DNA of 64,000 nt from Hymenobacter convexus (GCF_030580955.1 NZ_JAUQON010000015.1:1-64000), one strand, 5' to 3'. Shown: positions 26,889 through 36,733, counted from the first letter of the stretch. The notes: generated by a model not told the origin, from the letters alone. Numbers and translations are program-made.

Positions 26889-27521
26889 ATGCCCTTACCA
26901 CTCATTGCGCTTGCCCAACTCGGTATGGCGGCTGCCCCGTCTATTTACAAAGGAATTTCGGGCCTTTTCCAATCAGACGCGGAAGTTAAAAAACGGGACA
27001 CCACGCCCGAGGCTTTCAAAGAAGGCTTGGCCCTCACGCGCCAAGCCGCCGCTTCCAACCGCCTGCCCGGCCAGAGCGCGGAGGAGAACCGCATTGCCCA
27101 GCAAACGGCCGGGGTGCAGGCCGCCGCCCAGCGTGCCGGCGGCTCCTCATCGGATATTCTGGCGGCGCTGGGCGCTTCGGATGCTCGCCAGCAGCAGGCA
27201 CTGGCCGCACTCGGCGTTCGGGGCGAAGCCTACCACCAGCAGCAACAGGGCGTACTCCGGCAGGGGTTGGCACAGCAAGCTGCCTATCAGCAGCGTGACC
27301 AAGACAATTTTGACCGGGAGCGAGGCGCCCTCAAGGAAGCCGGACAACGGAACATTTATGGCGCAGTGGATGGCCTGAGCCAGTTGGGTGTTTATGCCCT
27401 TGGCAAATACGGAGGAGGTGACACCGAACTACCTGTACCTGGTAGCAGCAAACCGCGCCGGCCGCGCTCCATGGCTTTCGGTTTGCCAGTACCAGATGGA
27501 CTGGCGGGATTGATTGGTTAG
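26889..27521 (+). CDS. Ala/Gln-rich protein resembling small phage ejection proteins
   Basis: A 210-aa protein. The N terminus has a hydrophobic, Gly/Ala-rich helix (ALAQLGMAAAPSIYKGISGLF). The middle (about 45-150) is a long Ala/Gln-rich helical region with AEENRIAQQTAGVQAAAQ and QQQGVLRQGLAQQAAYQQRD, and the end is basic and Pro-rich. Size, composition and place ahead of a medium and a very large gene recall gp14 of T7-like phages, which forms part of the ejection tube, but no sequence family can be claimed. It may work with the next two genes. Confidence 0.6.
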   Translation: MPLPLIALAQLGMAAAPSIYKGISGLFQSDAEVKKRDTTPEAFKEGLALTRQAAASNRLPGQSAEENRIAQQTAGVQAAAQRAGGSSSDILAALGASDARQQQALAALGVRGEAYHQQQQGVLRQGLAQQAAYQQRDQDNFDRERGALKEAGQRNIYGAVDGLSQLGVYALGKYGGGDTELPVPGSSKPRRPRSMAFGLPVPDGLAGLIG

Positions 27522-27598
27522 CACCATCGCAGAAACGATAATTCTGCTCATACCTAAGCTTCGCGGCGATGGGCTCAGCAGTCACTACTACAAACAAT

Positions 27599-29446
27599 AT
27601 GGCAGACTATTCAGGATTGGTCCCGCTTGGGCGCGCGAACACCGGCGCAGCCGTTGTATATGGGGACGGTTTAGGGGCGCTTAGGTGGCTCCGTGATACG
27701 GATAAACTAAAGGACCAAATTGCTCAGCGAGAGAAAGAAGCCGCGGCGCGTACGCAAGCAGCTGCTGACAAGGAATTCAACGCCAAACTTGCACTGAACA
27801 GCAAGGGCGGCGTGCATTTCCTGCCAATGTTGAAAGAGAAGGCCAAAAAGACGTACGCCGACATGCTGGCGGTAACGAAAGACCCAACCCTCACCCGCGA
27901 GGAGAAGGCTGCAAAACAGGCTGAACTGCGTGATGATTATGACCGCACGGCGGAGGCGAGCGTTACGGTCGACAACCACGTGCAAACGCTTGGACAGCAA
28001 GTGATGGCCGATAAGCGCTACGACCGTGAGAAGGCCATCGGCGCGCTGGGCCAGACGCTGTATGAGGAGCCTGGGAAGTCACGCAACCCTCTGTCCTACG
28101 ACCCAAGCACCGCGACGGAAGCGCTTAATTCCCCGGCTGTCTTCAACCGTCAGGAAGTGTGGCGGCAGTTTGCCAAGGAAGCGGTGCAGCAGGACTCTGA
28201 AGCGTACGAGCGCGCCGCCCGCGTGGGCGCTCCTGGCCTGAAAACGTATTGGGAGGGCAGCCAGCTCGTTGAGCGCGACCCCGTCACGCACCAACCTATA
28301 CTTGACCCGACCACCGGGGACCCGGTACTACGCATCACCGCCAGCACGGTACGGGCGGCAAAAAATGACCCGTTTGCCGGCCGGCTGCTCGACTATATCC
28401 GTGAGCAGCGCCAGCAGTTGGAGCAATCGGCAATGCAGAAAATGGAACGCAATGAGCCGCTCACGGATGAGGAGCGCCAGCACGTGGAAGCGCGCCAGGC
28501 CGGGGCCTTGCCCACCATCGAGCAGGACTTGGCCGAGCAACTGGTGCCGTACGCTTACAGCCGCACTCGGCAGCAGGAAACGTTCCGGCAGGCGCCGCGA
28601 CCCCACGTCGGGCGCGCCGCTATAGGGCCCAAGTTTACCCTGGCCGGTGGCAGTGAGTATGCGCCCGAACTGTTGGGCGGCACCGGCGTCGGCGGCACCC
28701 GCGGCCTGACGACCCTGGCCGCCTCGGACCCGCTCAAGCGGATGAAGGCCGACGGCACCACGCAGGATTTTGAGGCAGAGGGCCTACACAGGCAATATAT
28801 CATGCTGAAAAACGGCCAGGCCAGCAATCTGATTACCAACAACGCCGCCTCGCAACGTCTGCGCTACATCAAACCCATGGCGCTGCTGACTTCTTCGACG
28901 GGCAACGTCATCACGCCCAGCAATCCTGCGCTCCTCGAGGCCTACCAACGGGGCGACCGGCAGCCGCTGTTGGATTGGGTGCGCGGCGAACGCGAGCGGG
29001 ACCCCAAACTAACAATTCAATGGCATTTTCTCGCCGCACCTGCTAAGGGCGCAAAGCTGACGGTGGGCAACGATGCCGACGCCATTTTCCAACGGCTGCG
29101 CAAGGCTGACCCCGACAAGCCCACCGACGTGTTACGCGCCACCGCGCAAAGAATGGCAGAGCAGGAGCCGGCGTCCATGTTGATTCCCTACAAAGGCGAC
29201 GACCTACGTACCATCGACGGGGCCACCAACTACATGCTGCGTAATCCACAGCGGAAAGCACGCATGCAGAAGGAATTGGACTACTTCAATGAGCAAACGA
29301 AGCCTCGTTCCCCAGAAGCAAGAACGACCCCACACGCCACCGGTGGACTTTACACCCGTCGCCCAGCCCCTGCCGCACCTGCGCCGGCCAAAGCCCGGCC
29401 AGCTGCCCCCACCAAACCCACTAAACCCAACGCTGGCCTTTACTAA
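27599..29446 (+). CDS. Hypothetical helical protein, second of the polyvalent trio
   Basis: A 615-aa protein from ATG 27599 (MADYSGLVPLG); an in-frame ATG at 27569 would add 10 residues. It is largely helical and charged (LKDQIAQREKEAAARTQAAADKEF near residue 37) with no Cys-rich, membrane or enzymatic motif. The C terminus is Pro/Ala/Lys-rich and disordered. It ends 20 bp before the 2212-aa gene. In the small-medium-large order it takes the place of gp15 of T7-like ejection modules. Function unknown. Confidence 0.7.
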   Translation: MADYSGLVPLGRANTGAAVVYGDGLGALRWLRDTDKLKDQIAQREKEAAARTQAAADKEFNAKLALNSKGGVHFLPMLKEKAKKTYADMLAVTKDPTLTREEKAAKQAELRDDYDRTAEASVTVDNHVQTLGQQVMADKRYDREKAIGALGQTLYEEPGKSRNPLSYDPSTATEALNSPAVFNRQEVWRQFAKEAVQQDSEAYERAARVGAPGLKTYWEGSQLVERDPVTHQPILDPTTGDPVLRITASTVRAAKNDPFAGRLLDYIREQRQQLEQSAMQKMERNEPLTDEERQHVEARQAGALPTIEQDLAEQLVPYAYSRTRQQETFRQAPRPHVGRAAIGPKFTLAGGSEYAPELLGGTGVGGTRGLTTLAASDPLKRMKADGTTQDFEAEGLHRQYIMLKNGQASNLITNNAASQRLRYIKPMALLTSSTGNVITPSNPALLEAYQRGDRQPLLDWVRGERERDPKLTIQWHFLAAPAKGAKLTVGNDADAIFQRLRKADPDKPTDVLRATAQRMAEQEPASMLIPYKGDDLRTIDGATNYMLRNPQRKARMQKELDYFNEQTKPRSPEARTTPHATGGLYTRRPAPAAPAPAKARPAAPTKPTKPNAGLY

Positions 29447-29466
29447 TCGGCTCTATTCTGCACCCC

Positions 29467-32400
29467 ATGGATTTTCAAGAACCTGACGCCACCGAGTTCG
29501 ACCTCACCACCGAAGCGGGCGCGACCGCCCCACCGGAACCAGATGGCCTGTCCCAGGAGCCGCCGCTCAAACGGCTGTGGACGAGCCTGCGCGACCGAGA
29601 GAAGGATTTTAAAGTAGACTACCCAACCTTCGAGCAGGACATGGCCGACGATACCGCGTTGCGCGAACTGCACAAGAATTTGCGGAGTCGGTACAAGGAC
29701 TTTACGCTGGGCGCGGACGAGTTCGTGGCCGACATGCGTGGGCCTGGTAAAAAAAAAGCCTCGTCCGAGCCTGGTTCGCCGCCTTTTGGCGGTGGTGCGG
29801 CAGCTGATGTATCGGCCGGTGATGCACCGTTTGTAGAAATTTCGTCCGTCCCCGGCCTGCAGCCGAACCTGCTGCCCGAAGCACTGGCACCCGGTGCCGC
29901 GCCGCAGCTCACCGAGCAGGCTCCCGACCTGCGCGTGCCCGTCGTGGCCGTGCCTGAGCCCCCGGTCCTGGCCGCTGGCCAAACGTTCAGCGCCCAGCCG
30001 GTAGAAGACGGGTTCGAGCGGGTACCCATCGGCCAGGCAGACCCCTACGCTTTCCAGGGCGCCGACCAGACCCTCGTGGGCCCGCGCAACCAGGACGAGC
30101 CGGGCAGCTACCTGTTGGCCGAGGATAAGGGCACCGCCCGCGAAGGGCAGCGGTACCGTGACCAGCCCCTGTCGAAGGTGGCCCCCGGAGAAACCGAGGA
30201 GCAGGACCCTTGGACGGCCGCGGCCCGCAACTTCGGCAACCAACTGCTGAACATGGTGAAGGGCGGGGCCGACTTTCTGGGTGCCGCCGACCGCCGACTG
30301 CACGACTCGGCGCTGGGCCGCGCCGCTGACTCCTTCGACGAAGCCTTGGGCGCCGCGCCATACGACGCGGCCGACCCCAACGTCTTCCAGGCCGGGGCCG
30401 ATGCGATGGAGAAGCTGAAAGCGCCCGTGGCTCCGTTCCACGAGCGGAGCACCTTCCGTCTGGCCAACCCATCTACCTGGCCCATGGCCACCAGCAATGC
30501 CGCCGCGCTGGCGGCCCCCGTGGTGCTGTCGGCCCTACTTTCGGAAAGCAAGATTGCCGGTGCGGTGCAAACCATGCTGGGGGTGGGCTTTGATGGGCAA
30601 ATGCTGGAGTCCAGCTTTGAGCGGGCGGCCCAGGCCGGGCTTAAGCCGGGCAGTCCAGAATATGATGCCTACGCGCTGGCCGATGGCACCGCCACCCTGC
30701 TTACCTTCAAGCTGGGTGCAGCCGGCTTGAGCACCACCGGCCAAGCGCTGGTGCGGAATGCATTGGTAAGAAATACGCTGACGGAATTGAGCGGCGCCGC
30801 CACACGCATCACCCAGGAGCAGCTGCAGGGTGCGTTTGCCCGCGCTGCGCAGAAAGCGGCCCCCGTGTTGCGAGAAGCTGCCAAAGAAAGCGGGCAGATG
30901 GGCCTCTTATTTGGGGCCAACGAGGCCAAGACCGTCGCGGGCGAGCAACTTACCAACACGGCCATGGGGCAACAGGTGTTTCCGCAACAATCGGCCAGCG
31001 CGGTAGCCGGCCGCATAACCGGGGCAGTGGGGGAAGGAATGATAATTGGCGGACTGGGCGGTACCGGCCGGGGCATTGGGGCGGCCCGAACGCTGCCAGC
31101 CAATGTGGTCACGCTGGGTGAGAGCGCCAGCGGGGGGCCACTGTTTGCCGAGCTGGGCCCGGACGGGCATCCCGCCCGCTACCTCGATGCGCAGGGCCAG
31201 GAAGTGGACTTCGGCCCCAAAGGCCCGCCGCCCGCCGTGCATCAGGCCGTGGGCGCGGCACAGGCCCAGCAGCGCGCGCCAGCGGCTCCGGCTTTAGAGC
31301 CAGCCGCTCGCTACAACGTGCAGCGCCCCACCGGTCAGCTGGAAATGCGCGACGTACAGGTGATGCGCGTCAGTGAGGATGGGCAAACGGCTTTGGTACA
31401 GGGAGTGGATGCGCAGGGCGCGCCCGTCGAACGGGAAGTCCCTACGGCTTATTTGCAGCAACAGCCCACAGCAGCACCAGAAGGTGTAGGAGCCGCGCCG
31501 GCCCCCGCTCCCGTCGAAGCATCTCCACCGCAACGCAGCGAACCATCTGCTGTCGCGCCCGAGCAGCCAGCACCCACCTACGCCACGCCCGCCGAAAACC
31601 GCGCCGCCGGCCGCTTCGAAAAGGACGGCCAGACCTATACCCGGCCAGAGCCCTTGGGCGCCAAGTTGGTGCGGGGCGCCGAAACCGTGGCCCACTTCGC
31701 GCACAACGTGACCCAGCCCGTGCAGTACGCGGTGATGGAAGCGGCCGACCTGCAGCCCAGCCACACCGGCGGCAGCCAGAACCTGCGCCATTTCTTGCCC
31801 GAGGCCCAGCCAAAAAACCGCAGCGCAGCCTTCGACCCGGCCAGCCAGAAAGCCATTGCTGATATCGCGGCCGCGCCCGATTTGGGCCGGCTGGGCGAGT
31901 CCCCCAACGCCTACGCCGGCGCGCCCATCATCAACGGCCGCGGCGAAGTGGTGCAGGGCAACGGCCGGGCCGAGGGCATCCGCCAGCACTACCAGCAGAA
32001 CGGCGAGAGTTACCGGGCCGAGGTTGTGGCCGCCGCCGAGAAAGTGGGCATTCCGAATAGCCAGGTGGCGGAGATGAAAGAGCCGGTGCTGGTGCGGGTA
32101 GCCGAGGTGAGCGACCAGCGGGCCCGCGAGCTGGGCAACTACAGCGCCACTGATTTGGAAAGCGGAGGGCAGCGCCGCCTCGATGCGCGCCAGGCCGCCG
32201 GCCGGCTCGATGCCGACGGCCGCACCGTGCTCACCCGCCTGACCTTGCCGCAGGGAGATGCCACGCTCGCCGAAACCATCCGGGCCAACGGCCCCGAGCT
32301 GTTGCGCCTGTTGCGCACGCAAGGCTTGGTAAATGCAACGCAACTGCAAACCATGACCAAGGCCGATGGCACCCTGACGCCCCAGGGCGTGGAAGATATC

Positions 32401-35400
32401 GCGGCCTTGCACCGGCACGGACTCTTTGCCGACGGCGACCCCAACCTGCCGGAACTGTTCCAGGAGCTGCCCGCCGCTGCGCAGGGCGGCCTTGACCGGG
32501 CCGTGGGTGCGCTGCTGGGCACGCCCGAAGCAGCCAGCTTGGTGCCCGAGGTGCAGGCCGCCATCGCCGGCGTGCGCGAGTTCCGGAGCAGCGGCGTCGA
32601 CTTCGCCACGTGGGCCGACCAGGCCGATATGTTCCGGGGCGGCGAAGCTCCGCGCAGCCGCTACACCCCGCTCACGCTGAAGCTGATTGACGTGCTGGCC
32701 ACCGAGAAACGGCCCACGTACATTGCCAAGCTATTCAACCAATATGCCGCCATCGTGCGCGGCGAAGGCGCGTCCCTGTTTGGCGAAACACCACCTCAAT
32801 CCCGAGCCGAAGCGGTAGAAAACACCTTCGGCGTACCCGATGACCAACCAAGAACAACCCCAGGAAACGCCGGAGCAGAAGAAGGCCCGGCTGGACGCGG
32901 TGATGCCCATGAGCGACCCGCGGCACCAGAACCACCACATGCACTTGGCGCGGGAGCGGCAGCCGAACCGGCCCCAGAATCTGATGCTCCAAATAATCGC
33001 GCTGAACGAGCAGCAGGAGCAACAGCAGCAGCCGACGACCCCACCCCGGAGCGAGGGGCTGTAGGCTCGGCCCTCACGGCCCTGAACGGGCAGCTACAGC
33101 AGGCGTTGGCCCAGGGCAACCCCACCGCCGTAGCCGATTATTACCGCCAGGCTCAAGAGTTGGCCCAGCGACAGGCCGCCCACGGCCCCGAATCCGGGCG
33201 GGCCAGCACTGCGTTTCGCCTGCTAGCGGAGCACGCCCCGGCCGCCATCGTGCACGCCGCCGAGCAGGACGTGGCCACGCAGCGTGCCCAGGCTGAGAAG
33301 AAGCTGGAGCGCCAGGCAGTTACCGAGCGCCGGCAGATTCAACAGGAGAAAACCGAAGCCCTGGCCCACGCGCTGGCCACCCCCGCCGTGCAGGCCGCGC
33401 GGGCGCAGGTCGCTGGCAAGACCCGGCCCACCACACCGGAGCAGTTGGCCACGGTGCGCGCCGAGCGCGCCGGGCTCCTCGACGAGTTGAAGCAGTTGGC
33501 CAAAGCTCCCAGTGGCACGGCCTATTCCTCCATCGTGCCCATCACCCCGGCCGCCGCCCGGGCCGCCGAGTTGCACGTGCGTATTTTCCGGACCTACATC
33601 ACCGAAGGCGTGATTCGTGTGAGCGACCTGGTGGCCCGCCTCCGCCGCGAGGGCGGGGCCGCCGGGGCCACCGATGCCGACTTGACCCGGCGGGCCACGG
33701 CCGCGCTGGGCGACCACCGCGCCGCCGTGCGCCAGGGCATTGCCGAGCTAGGTACTACCCTCGACCGGATTGCCCGCGACTTCACCACCGACGCGGCTGC
33801 CGTGGGCACCTCGCTGGCCGACCAGTTTGTGGCCGGAGTTGGCTTGAGCCCCGCCGAGGCGCAGCGGTACGCCGATGCCATCCGCCAGGAATTCGACCGC
33901 CGCATTGCTAGGGCCCGCCAGCGCCGGCTCGACCAGCTCAACCAGCGGGCCGCCAGCAGCACGGGCAAACGCGCCACGCAGACCGACCTCGACCAGACGC
34001 GTGAACTGTTTGCCCTGGCCCCGACCGACGACACGGCCGTGCTCGACCACCTGCGCCGCATCACCGACCTACCTACTCTCACCCCCGCCGATGCGGCCCA
34101 GCTGCACACGCTGGCCGACGCCATCACGGCCGCGCCCACCGGTTTTCAGAAAGACGCGGCCATAGGCGAGCTCCTTCACGCCACCGCCCAGCTCAAGGGC
34201 ATTGACTGGCTGGAGGTTGGCAACGCTATGTGGTACGCCAACGTGCTGAGCGGCTATAAAACCCACGCGGTAAACCTGTTCGCCAATTCGCTCCAGACCG
34301 GGGCCGAAGCCCTTGTGCACGTCGCCCACGCGCTGGCCACCGGTAAGGGCCGCTATGCCTCGGCTACCGGCACCGGTCTGGTGCAGGGCCTGCGGCGCGG
34401 CGCGCGGGAAGCCGTGTCGATGCTGACCACGGGCCGGGAAGTCAGCCGCGATGGTGTGAAATTCGAGGAGCCCGGGCTGCTGGAGTACCGGCGCTTCGCC
34501 GGCGGGGCCGCCAACCCCGTCAACTACCTGAAATACGTGGGCCGCGCGCTGCGCGCCGGAGATGTGCTATTCAGCACGGGCTTGAAAGAAATGCGCGCCC
34601 ACGAGTTGGCCGTCAAAGAGGCATTGGCGGAGGGCCAGAGCGGCGAGCCGAGTGCTGACGTCTGGGCGCGGGTGAACGAAAAACTGTATCGCACCCAGCA
34701 GCGGGTAGCCGAGGCGCAGGCCCAGGCCACCGCCGAGGGCCTGACCGGTAACGACCACGCGCGCCGGGTATTCGAAATTGCGGAGCAGAGCCGCGATGCC
34801 AAACTGAGCGAAGAAGCTCGCGAGTACGGCACGCGCGCAGTATTCAACGGCGAGGTAGCCGGCACATTAGGCTGGGTCACGACGGGCATCCAGCACATCA
34901 CCCAGGGCATTGATATCGCCGGCTTCAAGCCCGGCAAATACGTGGTGCCCTTCACCCGTGTCATCGCCAACGTGGCCAATGCAGCCCTCGACTACACGCC
35001 CGTGGGCGCCGCCCGAGCCGGCGTCAGCTTAGCTCGTGAGCAGGTGGGCCGGGGCAGCGGCGGCCATCTGTTCGGCGGCAAGGCCACCAGCGATATGCAG
35101 CGCCAGCTAACCAGCGAGGAGCGGGGCCACTTGGCCATTAAATCAGTGTTCGGGGCCGCCGCCGCGGTGGCAGCTTATTCCCTCTCCCACAATCAGGACG
35201 AGCACGGCAACCCCACCATCGAAATCAGCGGGGCTGGCACCGGCAACCCCACGAAGGATGCGCAGCTGCGCGCCAACGGCTGGCAGCCCTACAGTATCAA
35301 AGCCGGCGGCAAGTGGTACAGCTACGTCAGCACGCCCGTGGGCATCATGCTTGCGGCTATCGGCAACCTGAACGACGGCGAGAAATACCGGGGCGAGCAT

Positions 35401-36105
35401 GTGGAGCAAAGCGACGAGGCCCTGCACGCGGTGTTCCTCAACAGCTTCCGCGCGCTCCAGTTTGCCCAGGACATGACGGCGATGAAGGGTGCAGCTGATT
35501 TTCTGGCCGCCGCCGACAGCAAAAGCCCCGACCAGGTGACGAGCTGGGCCCAGCGCCTGGCCGTGGGCACCGTGAAAGGCTATGTGCCGTGGAGTTCACT
35601 GCTCACCCAGCTGGCCAAGGACGAACAGCAGCTGACCGACCAGCCCCGCAAGCAGGCCCGCACCTTCGGCCAGAGGCTGGTGCAGGACCTACCCGTTGCG
35701 CGCGACGGCCTCAACAACGCGCTCGATGTGCTGGGCGACCCGCTGCCCGTCGACACGGACCGCCTCGTTTCCAGTCCACCCCACCGGGACGAGCCCACCC
35801 AGGCCGTGTGGGATTGGCTCGACAAAAACAACCTGTTCATTTCCGTGCCCAACCGCAACAGCGGCGGGGCCCTGGTCCTGCGCGCCCACCAAGGCAAGGA
35901 AGGACCGATGACAGACTCCGAGTATTTCAGCTTTATGCAGCGCCGCGGCCAACTGCTGAAAGAAGCCCTGCGGCACCAGTTGCCCGAGTTGCAGAAACTC
36001 GCGCCCGACCAAGCCAAGAAGAAGCTTCAGCAGGTGGTGAAGCGCGTGAGCAGGGATGCAAAACAGCAAGTATTCAGCCCCGCTCGCTCTGCAAGTAAAC
36101 GCTGA
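29467..36105 (+). CDS. Giant phage-type polyvalent protein with DdrB-like ParB domain
   Basis: A 2212-aa protein. Residues about 35-95 hold two copies of a 30-aa unit (LWTSLRDREKDFKVDYPTFE and RELHKNLRSRYKDFTLGADEF), as seen at the start of large Bacteroidota phage proteins. Residues about 725-940 match the DdrB-like ParB-nuclease domain of polyvalent proteins (VQGNGRAEGIRQHY, PVLVRVAEVSDQRARELGNY). Residues 1120-1200 are a low-complexity linker that overlaps another open frame. A coiled coil lies near 1250-1310. The C-terminal 630 residues (ANVLSGYKTHAVNLFANSLQ, PFTRVIANVANAALDYTPVG, a hydrophobic stretch near 1885-1905) resemble internal virion or delivered proteins. Polyvalent proteins travel with the DNA into the new host and protect or process it there; that role is inferred here. 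Confidence 0.82.
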   Translation: MDFQEPDATEFDLTTEAGATAPPEPDGLSQEPPLKRLWTSLRDREKDFKVDYPTFEQDMADDTALRELHKNLRSRYKDFTLGADEFVADMRGPGKKKASSEPGSPPFGGGAAADVSAGDAPFVEISSVPGLQPNLLPEALAPGAAPQLTEQAPDLRVPVVAVPEPPVLAAGQTFSAQPVEDGFERVPIGQADPYAFQGADQTLVGPRNQDEPGSYLLAEDKGTAREGQRYRDQPLSKVAPGETEEQDPWTAAARNFGNQLLNMVKGGADFLGAADRRLHDSALGRAADSFDEALGAAPYDAADPNVFQAGADAMEKLKAPVAPFHERSTFRLANPSTWPMATSNAAALAAPVVLSALLSESKIAGAVQTMLGVGFDGQMLESSFERAAQAGLKPGSPEYDAYALADGTATLLTFKLGAAGLSTTGQALVRNALVRNTLTELSGAATRITQEQLQGAFARAAQKAAPVLREAAKESGQMGLLFGANEAKTVAGEQLTNTAMGQQVFPQQSASAVAGRITGAVGEGMIIGGLGGTGRGIGAARTLPANVVTLGESASGGPLFAELGPDGHPARYLDAQGQEVDFGPKGPPPAVHQAVGAAQAQQRAPAAPALEPAARYNVQRPTGQLEMRDVQVMRVSEDGQTALVQGVDAQGAPVEREVPTAYLQQQPTAAPEGVGAAPAPAPVEASPPQRSEPSAVAPEQPAPTYATPAENRAAGRFEKDGQTYTRPEPLGAKLVRGAETVAHFAHNVTQPVQYAVMEAADLQPSHTGGSQNLRHFLPEAQPKNRSAAFDPASQKAIADIAAAPDLGRLGESPNAYAGAPIINGRGEVVQGNGRAEGIRQHYQQNGESYRAEVVAAAEKVGIPNSQVAEMKEPVLVRVAEVSDQRARELGNYSATDLESGGQRRLDARQAAGRLDADGRTVLTRLTLPQGDATLAETIRANGPELLRLLRTQGLVNATQLQTMTKADGTLTPQGVEDIAALHRHGLFADGDPNLPELFQELPAAAQGGLDRAVGALLGTPEAASLVPEVQAAIAGVREFRSSGVDFATWADQADMFRGGEAPRSRYTPLTLKLIDVLATEKRPTYIAKLFNQYAAIVRGEGASLFGETPPQSRAEAVENTFGVPDDQPRTTPGNAGAEEGPAGRGDAHERPAAPEPPHALGAGAAAEPAPESDAPNNRAERAAGATAAADDPTPERGAVGSALTALNGQLQQALAQGNPTAVADYYRQAQELAQRQAAHGPESGRASTAFRLLAEHAPAAIVHAAEQDVATQRAQAEKKLERQAVTERRQIQQEKTEALAHALATPAVQAARAQVAGKTRPTTPEQLATVRAERAGLLDELKQLAKAPSGTAYSSIVPITPAAARAAELHVRIFRTYITEGVIRVSDLVARLRREGGAAGATDADLTRRATAALGDHRAAVRQGIAELGTTLDRIARDFTTDAAAVGTSLADQFVAGVGLSPAEAQRYADAIRQEFDRRIARARQRRLDQLNQRAASSTGKRATQTDLDQTRELFALAPTDDTAVLDHLRRITDLPTLTPADAAQLHTLADAITAAPTGFQKDAAIGELLHATAQLKGIDWLEVGNAMWYANVLSGYKTHAVNLFANSLQTGAEALVHVAHALATGKGRYASATGTGLVQGLRRGAREAVSMLTTGREVSRDGVKFEEPGLLEYRRFAGGAANPVNYLKYVGRALRAGDVLFSTGLKEMRAHELAVKEALAEGQSGEPSADVWARVNEKLYRTQQRVAEAQAQATAEGLTGNDHARRVFEIAEQSRDAKLSEEAREYGTRAVFNGEVAGTLGWVTTGIQHITQGIDIAGFKPGKYVVPFTRVIANVANAALDYTPVGAARAGVSLAREQVGRGSGGHLFGGKATSDMQRQLTSEERGHLAIKSVFGAAAAVAAYSLSHNQDEHGNPTIEISGAGTGNPTKDAQLRANGWQPYSIKAGGKWYSYVSTPVGIMLAAIGNLNDGEKYRGEHVEQSDEALHAVFLNSFRALQFAQDMTAMKGAADFLAAADSKSPDQVTSWAQRLAVGTVKGYVPWSSLLTQLAKDEQQLTDQPRKQARTFGQRLVQDLPVARDGLNNALDVLGDPLPVDTDRLVSSPPHRDEPTQAVWDWLDKNNLFISVPNRNSGGALVLRAHQGKEGPMTDSEYFSFMQRRGQLLKEALRHQLPELQKLAPDQAKKKLQQVVKRVSRDAKQQVFSPARSASKR
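32840..33064 (+). CDS. Possible overlapping gene inside the polyvalent gene
   Basis: A 74-aa frame in a different phase from the giant gene. It reads like a real protein (MTNQEQPQETPEQKKARLDA, then MPMSDPRHQNHHMHLARERQ, ending NLMLQIIALNEQQEQQQQ). In the same stretch the giant protein is only a low-complexity A/P/E/G linker. Either this small gene is expressed within the large one, or two former genes flanking it were fused through it. Confidence 0.4.
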   Translation: MTNQEQPQETPEQKKARLDAVMPMSDPRHQNHHMHLARERQPNRPQNLMLQIIALNEQQEQQQQPTTPPRSEGL

Positions 36106-36156
36106 GTAAGTTTGCCTTAACAAATCTTAAAAAGGGTAATTATCAGGTTTCATAGC

Positions 36157-36196
36157 AAACAGAAACGGCGCTTCAAACGAAGCGCCGTTTCTGTTT
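36157..36196. terminator. Strong bidirectional terminator
   Basis: An 18-bp perfect stem (36157-36174 with 36179-36196, arm AAACAGAAACGGCGCTTC) with a 4-nt loop. It sits between the end of the polyvalent gene and the converging minus-strand genes, so it can stop both. Confidence 0.88.
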
Positions 36197-36211
36197 TGTA
36201 CAAATAGTCAA

Positions 36212-36391
36212 TTATTCTGCCTTGTCGATTTCAAGGCGCTTTCTAAGGTAAAACAACGCGAAACAACCGATAACGCCCAATAGCCACATCTCCCGACTCC
36301 CGCTTTTCGTGAAAACATAGGTGTCAAAAAAAGGCCATAGAGCAACTGCCAGGGCTCCCAACTGTAACAGCGAAAAAATGCCTTTTGCCAT
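36212..36391 (-). CDS. Small membrane protein
   Basis: A 59-aa protein (MAKGIFSLLQLGALAVALWP) with two hydrophobic segments and a basic C terminus (YLRKRLEIDKAE). The start at 36391 is chosen over 36418 because it begins the hydrophobic part. It lies about 40 nt downstream of the HTH gene on the same strand. No family recognised; small inner-membrane proteins of this kind in elements are often host-interaction or exclusion factors, but nothing here shows that. Confidence 0.5.
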   Translation of the reverse strand: MAKGIFSLLQLGALAVALWPFFDTYVFTKSGSREMWLLGVIGCFALFYLRKRLEIDKAE

Positions 36392-36433
36392 GTCGCAAAT
36401 GTAGGCGACAGCGGGCATCTGTTTGTTTGAGGC

Positions 36434-36733
36434 TCAAACGATTGGCGTTGCGCCACGCACTACGGCGCGGCTGGTGTTGTGGGCAATGAGCGAGGAGCGC
36501 AGGTAGCGCACGCCACGGTCCTGCTTCCACTGAATAAGCGAGTGCGGGTTTTTGCGCTCGCGCCAAAGCGTGGTGTTCGAAAGTCCGGTGAGCCGCTCGG
36601 CTTCTACTTGGTCGACCCACTCGGGAAGGGCCGCGCGCAGCTCAATGACTTCTTTCTTCAGCTGCCGAAATTCCTCTAAGAATTGCTTCCACTCGGGGAA
36701 ATCGTTTAGGGTGAAAGTCATGCTGTTTGACAA
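36434..36733 (-). CDS. HTH protein, MerR/excisionase-like
   Basis: A 99-aa protein. An N-terminal coiled helix (FLEEFRQLKKEVIELRAAL) is followed by VDQVEAERLTGLSNTTLWRERKNPHSLIQWKQDRGVRYLRSSL, a small winged-helix DNA-binding domain like those that regulate excision in Bacteroidota elements. Its start overlaps the stop of the 217-aa gene by 16 bp, so they are probably co-translated. It may regulate excision or the divergent genes beyond 37371. Confidence 0.72.
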   Translation of the reverse strand: MSNSMTFTLNDFPEWKQFLEEFRQLKKEVIELRAALPEWVDQVEAERLTGLSNTTLWRERKNPHSLIQWKQDRGVRYLRSSLIAHNTSRAVVRGATPIV

